A stretch of DNA of 21,579 bases, taken from IMG/VR virus record IMGVR_UViG_3300025151_000353, positions 1 through 21,579 of that record. The stretch is one strand, 5' to 3'. The notes under the pieces are model-generated. The model saw nothing but the letters and a program-made list of their open reading frames with translations. It was not told where the DNA came from and searched no databases. A program made the position numbers and the translations under genes. Origin of the DNA: a virus. Shown piece by piece: positions 7,948-16,321 of this stretch. The first letter of the stretch is position 1. The number at the start of each line of letters is the position of its first letter.

Positions 7948-8864
7948 TGGCATACTTAACAGGATACGAATACTACGAAAATAATGGCAACCTACCAGAG
8001 GATGTAAACTGGGGGTCTTATCAATATGTGCCACTTACAGATATAGTTAACAACTTCATGTTGATGTATGTTGGAAACGACAAGCTTGTAAACAACGCTG
8101 AAAGATACAATGTATTGTTTCACGCAAAGAGAGGTATACAAGAACTTAACTACGATGCAATGAAGGAGACTAAGATAGTAGAACTTACTGTCTGTGACAA
8201 CTTGAGAGTTGTTTTGCCTCCTGATTTTGTAAACTGGGTTAGAATATCACTATTTAAGGATGGAACATTGTTTCCACTGACCGAGAACGTACAAACAAAC
8301 TTTGCACAAAGTTATCTTCAAGACAACGATTGTAGAGTTCTTTTTGATCAGGATGGTGACGTACTTATTGGAACATCTTTATTAGATGGAGCAAGATTAG
8401 ATGGACTACAAAAAACACAATACCTAGGACAAGGAAAGTTCCACGGAAGCTTAGGATACAGCATTGATGGTCAATGGATATTTGACTTTTCTGTTGGTGG
8501 TAGATACGGAAGTAATTCTGAGACTGCAAACATAAACCCAACATTTAAGATTGACAAGGCTAGTGGTGTGATAAACTTTAGCTCACATATGACGGATGAG
8601 GTTGTAGTTATAGAGTACATATCAGATGGTATGGAAGGCGGAGACGATTCCAAGGTTAGTGTAAATAAACTATTTGAAGACTACATATATGCTTACATTA
8701 AGTATGCGATATTAAACTCTAAATTTGGTGTACAAGAATACATCGTGAACAGGGCTAGAAAGGACAAGAGTTCTTTGTTAAGAAATGCAAAGATCAGATT
8801 AAGTAACATTCACCCTGGGAGACTACTCATGAATATGAGAGGTCAAAATAAATGGATAAAGTAG
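7947..8864 (+). CDS. Putative tail accessory / ring protein, P22 gp4-like position (305 aa)
   Basis: This is likely a second connector ring between portal and muzzle, equivalent in position to P22 gp4 or T7 gp11. The N-terminal half is helical (DIVNNFMLMYVGNDKL, then VLFHAKRGIQELNYDAMK), a pattern seen in gp4-like adaptor proteins. It continues with a beta hairpin (NLRVVLPPDFVNWVRISLFK) typical of that family in Bacteroidota phages. The centre is beta-rich (residues about 120-225), and the C-terminus returns to basic helices (YIYAYIKYAILNSKFGVQE, then RKDKSSLLRNAKIRLSN), suited to contacting portal or DNA. It shares one base with the upstream stop, and the muzzle gene starts one base after its TAG. 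Translational coupling through all three genes is likely. Confidence 0.68.
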   Translation: MAYLTGYEYYENNGNLPEDVNWGSYQYVPLTDIVNNFMLMYVGNDKLVNNAERYNVLFHAKRGIQELNYDAMKETKIVELTVCDNLRVVLPPDFVNWVRISLFKDGTLFPLTENVQTNFAQSYLQDNDCRVLFDQDGDVLIGTSLLDGARLDGLQKTQYLGQGKFHGSLGYSIDGQWIFDFSVGGRYGSNSETANINPTFKIDKASGVINFSSHMTDEVVVIEYISDGMEGGDDSKVSVNKLFEDYIYAYIKYAILNSKFGVQEYIVNRARKDKSSLLRNAKIRLSNIHPGRLLMNMRGQNKWIK

Positions 8865-8865
8865 T

Positions 8866-11800
8866 ATGAAGGTAAATAAGAATTTTATTGGGTCCAGGAT
8901 GAATAAATCCTTGGATGAGAGACTTTTAAAACCTGGTGAGTACATTGATGCGATGAACATTCGTATATCATCACCAGAGGGTGCAGAGGCAGGATCAGCT
9001 GAAAATGCTAAGGGTACTGAAAAGCTAGTTACATTAACTCATAATGGATTACCTCTTTCAAACCCTGTATGTATAGGCGCATTTGAAGATGGTGAAAACG
9101 AAACTATATACTGGTTTGTTACTAGTGATAATGTTGATATGATAGTATCATATAACGAAAACACTTCATCTTTAATTAAACACGTTGTCAGTACTACCGT
9201 TTTAAATTTTTCTAATCAAAACTTAGTAAATGGTATAAATTTAGTAGACGACCTATTATTCTTTACTGACAACTTTAATCAGCCAAGAAAGATAAATGTT
9301 ACTAGAACATACCCTGTTCCAGTCTCTGGTGTTGATCAAATAACTGAAGACGATATATCAGTAATAGTAAAACCACCAGTTGAATCTCCTAGCTTAACTC
9401 TTTCTCTAAACAATACTAAGGAAAATTACTTAGAAGATAGGTTTATAAGGTTTGCTTATAGATATAAGTATATCGATGGAGAGTACTCGGCGTTGTCAGA
9501 ATTTTCTGACCTTGGATTTAATCCTGTAGGGTTTAGATTAGACTTTGGTACTTTCGATAATATTGGAATGTTAAATAGGTTCAACGAAGCCCTTGTAACT
9601 ATAAATACAGGAAGTAAAAACGTTGTTGGAGTTGACATATGTTTCAAGCAATCAAATTCTAACACAGTTAATGTTATAGAAAGATTTAATAAAGCTGATC
9701 AGGGATGGGCTGATAACATGTTGTATACTCTAACGTTTAACAACCAAAAAATATATACAGCTTTACAGGATTCTGAAATATTAAGATTGTTTGATAACGT
9801 TCCTAAACGTGCTAAAACTCAAACATCTATAGGTAACAGAATTATTTATGGTAACTATATTGACGGATACGACATTGATACTACAATAAGAATGACAGCT
9901 TTCGGTATTAGCGAAGAAGCTACCGATGACTTCATAGATACTGTAGACGATGATACTTCGTTTCAATTTTTACTTCAAGATACAGAACTAGTTGCAGGTA
10001 AGACAATATCAATAAATCTAAACCTTGTTAGTCAAGGTTTTACTGGTGCAACTTACCCTGGAAGTGAAAACGACTACAATGACAGTTGGGCATTTACGTT
10101 ATTAAGAGATTATGATGATGCAGCTGATTTAGCTACAAGTCAAGAGTTTATAGATGCAATAGTACTTGGAGACACATTTGCAAATGCTGATCAAGGATAT
10201 TCAATGACTGATAGGTTTTTTGCTAGTATAGTTGCTCAATCACCTTTTGACAAGATATCTACAGTAGACTCTAACAACGTAGACAATACAGGGTTTGCAA
10301 TATCTCACACAACACACACAATAACAATAACTATACCAGGTGTTAAATATGAAGACCCAGCTAACCCAGGTGCTTTTGCTTACGAAACTTTTCATATAAG
10401 TTCTCCACAAGCAACTATATTTTCAGATAATCAAAGAAGAAGTTTCCATAGTAACAGAGATTACGAGGTAGGTATTGAATACTTAGATGAATACGGAAGA
10501 GCCTCTACTGCTTTAGTTAGTGAAAATAATACAGTATTCTTTGACGCATCAAAAAGCACAAAACAAAATAAGATACGGGTACAGTTAGATCATTTAGCCC
10601 CTAGTTGGGCTAGTAGATATAGGTTTGTTGTAAAACCTAGTAAAACAGATTATGAGACTATATACTCAACTTTTTGGATTCCATTAAATCAAGATGCATC
10701 TTATTGGATAAGACTTGAAGGAGATAATCAAACAAAAGCAAAGGTAGGTGACCTTCTTATTGTAAAGAAATATGGAGAATCCGCTGCTAGTTCATTGGTT
10801 AAAACAAAAATACTAGACCTAAAGGTACAGCCTCAAGGATTTATTAGTGGTGATTCTCAAGACGAAACAGAGCCAACAGGGCTTTACATGAGAATAAAAC
10901 CCTCTGGATTTTCTATAGAAGAGCTTGATGATGATGATATTTTTGATAAATTTGACTCAAGAAAAACTAGTGGAGGACTTCACTTTTGTGTTTCAGAAGC
11001 AAACCCAGATCATGTCCCTGGATCAGGAACCCTTGAATTCAGACCTATAGCTATACCAGCTGGGACTAGAATAGAACTAATGTTTAGATCTTTTAGGTTT
11101 GGTAGTTATGACTATGACTATGCTTGGAAGGAGACTTATATTTCTAACTATGACTTCGATAGTCTTTATGACTTTATGAAGAATACCAATATTGATTTTT
11201 CAGATCCATATATTGATTCAGGGTATCTAGGAGGACCAGTCGGAGGAAACTCTCCAGGAGCAAACCATATAACATTTGTTGAATCACTAGGAAATGGAAA
11301 TGATGTAATTCTAGGTGGTTTTGGTACCTTATCAACTCTTTCAGGTACAACAGGTATATCTCATGGTAAGTATTCTAAAGTTATTGATCCTGCTGGAGAA
11401 AATGTAGAGAGAGAGATGAAGGTTAGGTTCTATGAAGATGCTGCAACAGGGAGGTTGTGGATAACATCTGACTCGATGAACAATGGAACTGGTAGAAGAC
11501 CAAACAGAAATGAGATGGGTGTTACTATAATTAAAGGAGGAGATCCTTTAGTTTTTGAAACAGAACCATTAGACAATGATAATGAGATATACTACCAAAG
11601 TCATAAGAGTTACCCTATAGTAAACAGAAACCACACTGGAAACGTAACAAACCAAAACGCATCATTAGGTATAGGTGCTGTTGTAGATTTAGAAATGTTT
11701 GATTGCTTTTCTTTTGGAAATGGGGTAGAGAGTTATAAAATTAGAGATGGAATCGCAAAGCCTGGTTTTAAATTAGGCGCAAGAGTTACATCTGTTTCAG

Positions 11801-14514
11801 AGCAGGATTACAAAGAAGCTCACAGACATGCAGACGTTACTTATAGTGGCGTATATAATGAGGAAACAAACATAAATAAGCTTAATGAGTTCAACTTAGG
11901 ACTTGCTAACTTCAAGACACTTGAGCAATCATTTGGACCTATAAATGTACTTCATGGAAGACAAACAGATATATTGGTGCTTCAAGAAGACAAAGTGTCT
12001 TATGTATTAGCTGGTAAGAATATATTATCTGATGCAGTTGGAGGAGGAACCCTTGTATCTGTGCCAGAGGTTTTAGGACAACAAGTTTCTAGAGTAGAAG
12101 AGTATGGATGTTCTGATATTGAAAGCTTTGCTTCTTACGGAGGAAACGTATTCTTTACTGATGAAAAGAGAGGAGCTGTAATAAACTTGAAAGGCGGTAA
12201 CAGAAGTGAACAGCTAAACGTAATATCAAGTCTCGGTATGAGATCTTGGTTTAGAGATAGGTTTATAGAGAATAAAAACAATATAAAGTTAGGTTGTTAC
12301 GATCCATATATGGGAGAGTACGTATTAACATTTACAGATTCAACATACACTCAAAGCCTTGACACTTTAGAATGTGGAACAGAAATAACTCAATATGGAA
12401 GCAATACAGCTACTACATTTAATGTTGACTTAGGTTCTGCAATAGGAACAAGCACAATCACTTACGATGTTTCAGAAGGTTCTGCTGTAATAAGTGTTGT
12501 ATATGCATCATCAACAGTTGTAAACCAAACCATAACTGGAAGTGGAACTATAGATTTTGTTAAGTCAGATATTGAGACAGAACTATGTACGGTGACTATA
12601 ACACCTACAAATGCAACGTTTAGTCTTTCAGTAGGATGTGTTACTGATGAATCTTTAACTATATTTAGGATTGTTAAGAATACAGGAGATATGGCAGGGC
12701 TTACTGCTACTCACGATTCAAGATGGGTATCACCTGGTCCATTCTCAACTATTACACCACCTATAACAATACCTGTTACATTTTTAGATGGACCAGTTTC
12801 TCAGTGGCATGAAAGTGTTGGATTAGCTGGATATGGTCAATTCCCAACAGACGGATCTACCATAAGAATGCGTCACATTGGCGGTGGAGGTACAGCAGAG
12901 TGGGAGTTTGATAGATTCAAATATTTAGTGTCTGATACCTTGTATACTCAAGATGAGATAGATACGTTAATGCCTCTATTAAATACGGCTGGTGAGATAG
13001 AAACATCTATAACAGCAATACCTGGAGACACATACGAGGCAGAGTTTACATATTCAAACCCTAATGGACATAGATATTTATACCTTGTATGGGATTACGT
13101 AGAACCAGAAATAGAGTGTAATGCTGTTTCAAGCACATACAACGTTGATGGTATAGGTAGGTACGAGACGATTGTTAATATGCCTAATGTTATAGGGGAT
13201 GTTACATTTACATTTGATGTGGGTGATAAGCCTGCTAGAATTTACTTGACATACCTAGGGGATATTGTAGCTGACTCGCTATTTATAGGTGATGACTTAC
13301 CAGATGCAACTCTTGAGTCTGAAATAACATCTATAACTGGTTCGATACAGTCTTACGATTATATTGGAAACGGTCAGTTCGGAGAAACTTATCTTGTATA
13401 CCCTACTTACACGTCTTCAGATATAGCAGTTTCTGATGGATCAGAGACAAGAGCTAATGGTTCTGGAACAGGACAAGTAGGTGTGGTTGCGGACTATCCA
13501 TCTTCAACAGCATTGGCATCTGACGGACAAATAAAATTAACATTCTTTAAGAATGCAACAACAGACTTAGACAATCCTTACGAGCCTGCTAATCAGGTTA
13601 AGGTGGTTATATATTCAGTTAACTCAGGTGCAAACACTTGGAACATGACAACAGGGTGTCCTGTAGAATTACCTGACTCATCACAACCTGGTGTGACAGA
13701 CTTTGTTTGTTCTAACACTACAGTAAATTCAGGTAATAATGGTAAGGCTTTATATAATATAGACGCAGAGGTAGGCACTGGAGAAGGTGCTGTCGTGGTT
13801 ACTGTTAGTCCTGATTCCTACAACAGAGAGCTTGCTATGAAGGCTGAGAAGGGATCACAAGTATATAACGATGTTGTTAGTAGTTTTGACGGATTCCATT
13901 CAGCTTCAAATTACAATGACTATACAGCTGTAGGAAATAATACTTTATCTAATATGACAGCTGGAGAACTTACTTGGGATGGATCAGCGTTTACCGCTAC
14001 TGGAAACACTGAATCTGTAACACTACAGTCTAGCTTGTCTAGTTTTCCTCCAGCGTGTGCTAGCTCTCCTACATATACAATGGTAATACCTAAGACAGAA
14101 ACAAACATAACATCCATAAACTTAAAAGTACTTGCTTTTGATGATATTAACATTACAGTTAAGTGTCCTGCGCATTTAACTGGAATTAGAGTTAAAGGAC
14201 CTTATGGATCTCCTTTAGATGCCGTTAACGGAAACTTAGATTCTTTCTTCGCATACAAAACAAATGTAGGAAGTAAGCTAGGATATACTTTCAATGGAAA
14301 CGCTAATAACATACTTCACAATGAGCAGTTGTTTACAGATCCTTTCGGGCAAAGTAAACTTGGTTCTGGGTGGTATTACACAGAATTTATATGGAAAGAT
14401 ACTTTATGGGGAGCAGGAAGCAACTTAAATAGTGTGTTCTATGTAGACAATGATGGCGTTACACAATATTACGACGATGATGGATCTCCTTGTGATGGAG
14501 TTATAGAACCTTAA
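8866..14514 (+). CDS. Muzzle / tail stabilisation protein with C-terminal modules (1882 aa)
   Basis: This is the largest complete gene here, inferred to form the tail nozzle. The N-terminus (NFIGSRMNKSLDERLLKPGE, then YIDAMNIRISS) matches the start of P22 gp10/crAss muzzle-type proteins. About residues 1-1160 read as the beta-propeller-like core, with repeated strand-turn-strand units and closing motifs VFFTDEKRGAVINLKGGN, MRSWFRDRF and CYDPYMGEYVLTF. After that the protein is built from Ser/Thr/Gly-rich beta-sandwich-like modules framed by cysteines: C1170 to C1258, C1418 to C1598, and a third from C1615. The last about 180 residues (Gly/Asn/Tyr/Trp-rich, ending SPCDGVIEP) may be a separate tip domain. 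The appended modules could bind host surface glycans; that is inference. No enzymatic motif was seen. Confidence 0.8.
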   Translation: MKVNKNFIGSRMNKSLDERLLKPGEYIDAMNIRISSPEGAEAGSAENAKGTEKLVTLTHNGLPLSNPVCIGAFEDGENETIYWFVTSDNVDMIVSYNENTSSLIKHVVSTTVLNFSNQNLVNGINLVDDLLFFTDNFNQPRKINVTRTYPVPVSGVDQITEDDISVIVKPPVESPSLTLSLNNTKENYLEDRFIRFAYRYKYIDGEYSALSEFSDLGFNPVGFRLDFGTFDNIGMLNRFNEALVTINTGSKNVVGVDICFKQSNSNTVNVIERFNKADQGWADNMLYTLTFNNQKIYTALQDSEILRLFDNVPKRAKTQTSIGNRIIYGNYIDGYDIDTTIRMTAFGISEEATDDFIDTVDDDTSFQFLLQDTELVAGKTISINLNLVSQGFTGATYPGSENDYNDSWAFTLLRDYDDAADLATSQEFIDAIVLGDTFANADQGYSMTDRFFASIVAQSPFDKISTVDSNNVDNTGFAISHTTHTITITIPGVKYEDPANPGAFAYETFHISSPQATIFSDNQRRSFHSNRDYEVGIEYLDEYGRASTALVSENNTVFFDASKSTKQNKIRVQLDHLAPSWASRYRFVVKPSKTDYETIYSTFWIPLNQDASYWIRLEGDNQTKAKVGDLLIVKKYGESAASSLVKTKILDLKVQPQGFISGDSQDETEPTGLYMRIKPSGFSIEELDDDDIFDKFDSRKTSGGLHFCVSEANPDHVPGSGTLEFRPIAIPAGTRIELMFRSFRFGSYDYDYAWKETYISNYDFDSLYDFMKNTNIDFSDPYIDSGYLGGPVGGNSPGANHITFVESLGNGNDVILGGFGTLSTLSGTTGISHGKYSKVIDPAGENVEREMKVRFYEDAATGRLWITSDSMNNGTGRRPNRNEMGVTIIKGGDPLVFETEPLDNDNEIYYQSHKSYPIVNRNHTGNVTNQNASLGIGAVVDLEMFDCFSFGNGVESYKIRDGIAKPGFKLGARVTSVSEQDYKEAHRHADVTYSGVYNEETNINKLNEFNLGLANFKTLEQSFGPINVLHGRQTDILVLQEDKVSYVLAGKNILSDAVGGGTLVSVPEVLGQQVSRVEEYGCSDIESFASYGGNVFFTDEKRGAVINLKGGNRSEQLNVISSLGMRSWFRDRFIENKNNIKLGCYDPYMGEYVLTFTDSTYTQSLDTLECGTEITQYGSNTATTFNVDLGSAIGTSTITYDVSEGSAVISVVYASSTVVNQTITGSGTIDFVKSDIETELCTVTITPTNATFSLSVGCVTDESLTIFRIVKNTGDMAGLTATHDSRWVSPGPFSTITPPITIPVTFLDGPVSQWHESVGLAGYGQFPTDGSTIRMRHIGGGGTAEWEFDRFKYLVSDTLYTQDEIDTLMPLLNTAGEIETSITAIPGDTYEAEFTYSNPNGHRYLYLVWDYVEPEIECNAVSSTYNVDGIGRYETIVNMPNVIGDVTFTFDVGDKPARIYLTYLGDIVADSLFIGDDLPDATLESEITSITGSIQSYDYIGNGQFGETYLVYPTYTSSDIAVSDGSETRANGSGTGQVGVVADYPSSTALASDGQIKLTFFKNATTDLDNPYEPANQVKVVIYSVNSGANTWNMTTGCPVELPDSSQPGVTDFVCSNTTVNSGNNGKALYNIDAEVGTGEGAVVVTVSPDSYNRELAMKAEKGSQVYNDVVSSFDGFHSASNYNDYTAVGNNTLSNMTAGELTWDGSAFTATGNTESVTLQSSLSSFPPACASSPTYTMVIPKTETNITSINLKVLAFDDINITVKCPAHLTGIRVKGPYGSPLDAVNGNLDSFFAYKTNVGSKLGYTFNGNANNILHNEQLFTDPFGQSKLGSGWYYTEFIWKDTLWGAGSNLNSVFYVDNDGVTQYYDDDGSPCDGVIEP

Positions 14515-14526
14515 AAAATATTTAAC

Positions 14527-14712
14527 ATGAAAGAAAAACTAATAGTATTTATTTTTATTTTTACATTAACCTTATCATGCGGATCCTCAAAAACCTCATA
14601 TAATTCTTATGAAACAAAAACAGAGGTTAAAAGCGGTGAAAACGACCCTGTTATGAAGTTATTGGCTTCAGCATTGGTTATACTTACTATTAATTTTTTA
14701 GCGACTAAATAA
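14527..14712 (+). CDS. Small lipoprotein with C-terminal hydrophobic segment (61 aa)
   Basis: The N-terminus is a clear lipoprotein signal: two lysines near the start (MKEKL), a hydrophobic core rich in Ile and Phe, and a lipobox-like TLSC with the lipidated cysteine at residue 18. The lipobox is relaxed, which is common in Bacteroidota. The mature part is short and polar (GSSKTSYNSYETKTEVKSG) and ends in a second hydrophobic stretch, LLASALVILTINFLA, followed by TK. It lies 12 bases after the muzzle stop and 5 bases before the next start, within the tail operon. Roles to consider are a lysis (spanin-like) protein or a membrane anchor or exclusion lipoprotein made late. The layout resembles a miniature unimolecular spanin, but the linker is short. 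No family recognised. Confidence 0.75.
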   Translation: MKEKLIVFIFIFTLTLSCGSSKTSYNSYETKTEVKSGENDPVMKLLASALVILTINFLATK

Positions 14713-14717
14713 AAAAA

Positions 14718-15467
14718 ATGGCACATACATTAACATATAGTGAATCAGTAAAGGGGTGGCCTTCGTTCTACTCCTTCTATCCAGAGATGATGGTAGGGAT
14801 GAATAACTACTTTTATTCCTTTAAAGGTGGAAACCTATACAGACACAATACAGGGTCTCAGAGAAATACGTACTACGATGCTTTAACACCTGATGCTTCA
14901 ACAATAACTGGTGTGATCAATGACTCTCCTTCTACGGTGAAGAAGTTTAAAACCATAAGCTTAGAAGGAACGGCCGCATGGGATTGTACGGTTACAAGTG
15001 ATCTAGAGAGTGGATACATAGATTCTACTTGGTTTTCACTAAAGGAAGGTGACTACTACGGATTTATAAGAAGAAACCAAGACGACAACGTATTTGAAGC
15101 TAGATCCGCACAGGGTATAGGTAGTGTTGATACTGTAGACTCATCCGTTACAACTGCGGTAGAGTTAAATTTTACATTCACTATAACCTCTATGATAAGT
15201 GTTGGAGATAAGGTATATAAGATAGTAGGTGGAAGCCCAACAGTTGTTGGTCTCATAACATCTATATCTGGATCTCAGATCGTTGTAGATGCAGATGCAT
15301 CAGGGATCATACCTGTTGCAGGTGACTATTTGTTCTGTGTAAAAGACAATAAAGCAGAGTCATACGGAACCACTGGATATTTCTTAAAATACACGCTATC
15401 TAATACATCATCTAATTTTGTAGAGTTATTCGGTATTGGATCCAGTTTATTCAAGAGTTTTCCATAA
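14718..15467 (+). CDS. Beta-rich probable tail structural protein (249 aa)
   Basis: The N-terminal 50 residues hold a pattern I recognise from tail-region proteins of Bacteroidota and marine podovirus-like phages: TYSESVKGWPSFYSFYPEMM, NNYFYSFKGGNLYRHN and YYDAL. A second conserved block follows (KKFKTISLEGTAAWDCTVTS, then FSLKEGDYYGFIRRN). Residues about 150-215 look like a small beta barrel (ISVGDKVYKIVGG, VVGLITSISGSQIVVD, VAGDYLFCVKD). There is no signal peptide or membrane segment. It comes between the lipoprotein and the internal-virion block and ends the transcription unit that starts at 7224. Tail hub or another structural role is inferred from position and composition; the exact part is unknown. 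Confidence 0.62.
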   Translation: MAHTLTYSESVKGWPSFYSFYPEMMVGMNNYFYSFKGGNLYRHNTGSQRNTYYDALTPDASTITGVINDSPSTVKKFKTISLEGTAAWDCTVTSDLESGYIDSTWFSLKEGDYYGFIRRNQDDNVFEARSAQGIGSVDTVDSSVTTAVELNFTFTITSMISVGDKVYKIVGGSPTVVGLITSISGSQIVVDADASGIIPVAGDYLFCVKDNKAESYGTTGYFLKYTLSNTSSNFVELFGIGSSLFKSFP

Positions 15468-15474
15468 ATTTTTG

Positions 15475-15482
15475 TATATTTG
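15475..15482 (+). promoter_or_regulatory. Bacteroidota -7-like promoter element before internal-virion genes
   Basis: TATATTTG, followed by CA, fits TAnnTTTG(C) and starts 7 bases after the stop at 15467. It lies 26 bases upstream of the ATG at 15509, separated by an A/T-rich leader. As at 3788 and 7224, no TTG -33 element is found at normal distance. It would start a separate transcript for the three cargo genes. Confidence 0.62.
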
Positions 15483-15508
15483 CACTTATAATCATTAATA
15501 AATAAACT

Positions 15509-16315
15509 ATGTCAGTAACAGGAGCAGCAGGAGCAGCAGGTGCAGCAGGTGGAGGGTTAGGAGCAGCATTAGGACCTATAGGCATTGGTCTTCAGGTTTT
15601 AGGTGCTGGATTCAGCATATTCCAAGGTATACAAGCTAAGAAAGAAGCTAAAAGAGCCGAGAGGAGAGCTAAAGAAAGAGTTTTAAAGGCTGAGAGAGCA
15701 ATTTCAAAGGTTGAGACAGAAGGTATACAAGTCCCCTTGGAAGCATACGAAATACAAACACAAAGTTTAATGGCAGCTCAAGAAGCGGCACTACAAGGCA
15801 TGAGAGAGTCAGGTCAAAGAGCACTTCAAGGAGGAGTCCAGAGACTTCAACAAGGAACTACAGCAGCTTTTGAAAAGCAAAGACAAGGGATGGCAAAGGA
15901 CATCTATGGAAGAGATGTGATGATTGCTAAAGAAAAAATTGATGATTCTAAGTCACTAGCAGGAATTAACTTAAAAGTAGCCGAAGGAGAAACAGCAAAA
16001 GCACAAGACCTTAATCAGATGGGTGCTATGCAAATAACATCTGGTGTAAAAGGAGTTTTAGGTGCTGGAGCAAAAATATTTGAAGGCAGTGATCTGTTTT
16101 CTAAAAGACAAGGAGAGTTAGCTGGAGGACAAAAAGCATTAGAACTACAAGCCGCAGGAGGCATGGATCTAGGACCAGGTGTCACAAATGCAAGACAAGC
16201 TCGTAGAGCAATGCAGGATATGGGATACACTGGTGAACAAATTGCTGGATTAGGTATGGGAATAGTACCATTTACTCCACAGCAAATGGCAGGTTTACAA
16301 TCAATAGGATTTTAA
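15509..16315 (+). CDS. Putative internal virion protein, Gly/Ala-rich (268 aa)
   Basis: This is inferred to be a head-packed protein that helps form the DNA ejection channel, comparable in position and style to T7 gp14 or P22 gp7-type proteins. The N-terminus is a Gly/Ala repeat (TGAAGAAGAAGGGLGAALG) running into a hydrophobic stretch (PIGIGLQVLGAGFSIFQGIQ), a probable membrane-inserting segment. A basic helix follows (KKEAKRAERRAKERVLKAER), then Gln/Ala-rich amphipathic helices. The last 90 residues are again Gly/Ala/Met-rich (GVKGVLGAGAKIFEG, AGLGMGIVPF). It has no cysteines, which is common in ejection proteins. It is first in a three-gene block (gaps of 6 and 5 bases) behind the promoter motif at 15475. 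Function inferred from composition and position. Confidence 0.68.
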   Translation: MSVTGAAGAAGAAGGGLGAALGPIGIGLQVLGAGFSIFQGIQAKKEAKRAERRAKERVLKAERAISKVETEGIQVPLEAYEIQTQSLMAAQEAALQGMRESGQRALQGGVQRLQQGTTAAFEKQRQGMAKDIYGRDVMIAKEKIDDSKSLAGINLKVAEGETAKAQDLNQMGAMQITSGVKGVLGAGAKIFEGSDLFSKRQGELAGGQKALELQAAGGMDLGPGVTNARQARRAMQDMGYTGEQIAGLGMGIVPFTPQQMAGLQSIGF

Positions 16316-16321
16316 TAAGAC

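Noticed and set aside
14527-14712. A firm call of unimolecular spanin for the small lipoprotein
   Set aside because: The topology fits, but the segment between the lipidated cysteine and the hydrophobic end is too short to be convincing, and no lysis genes are seen nearby.
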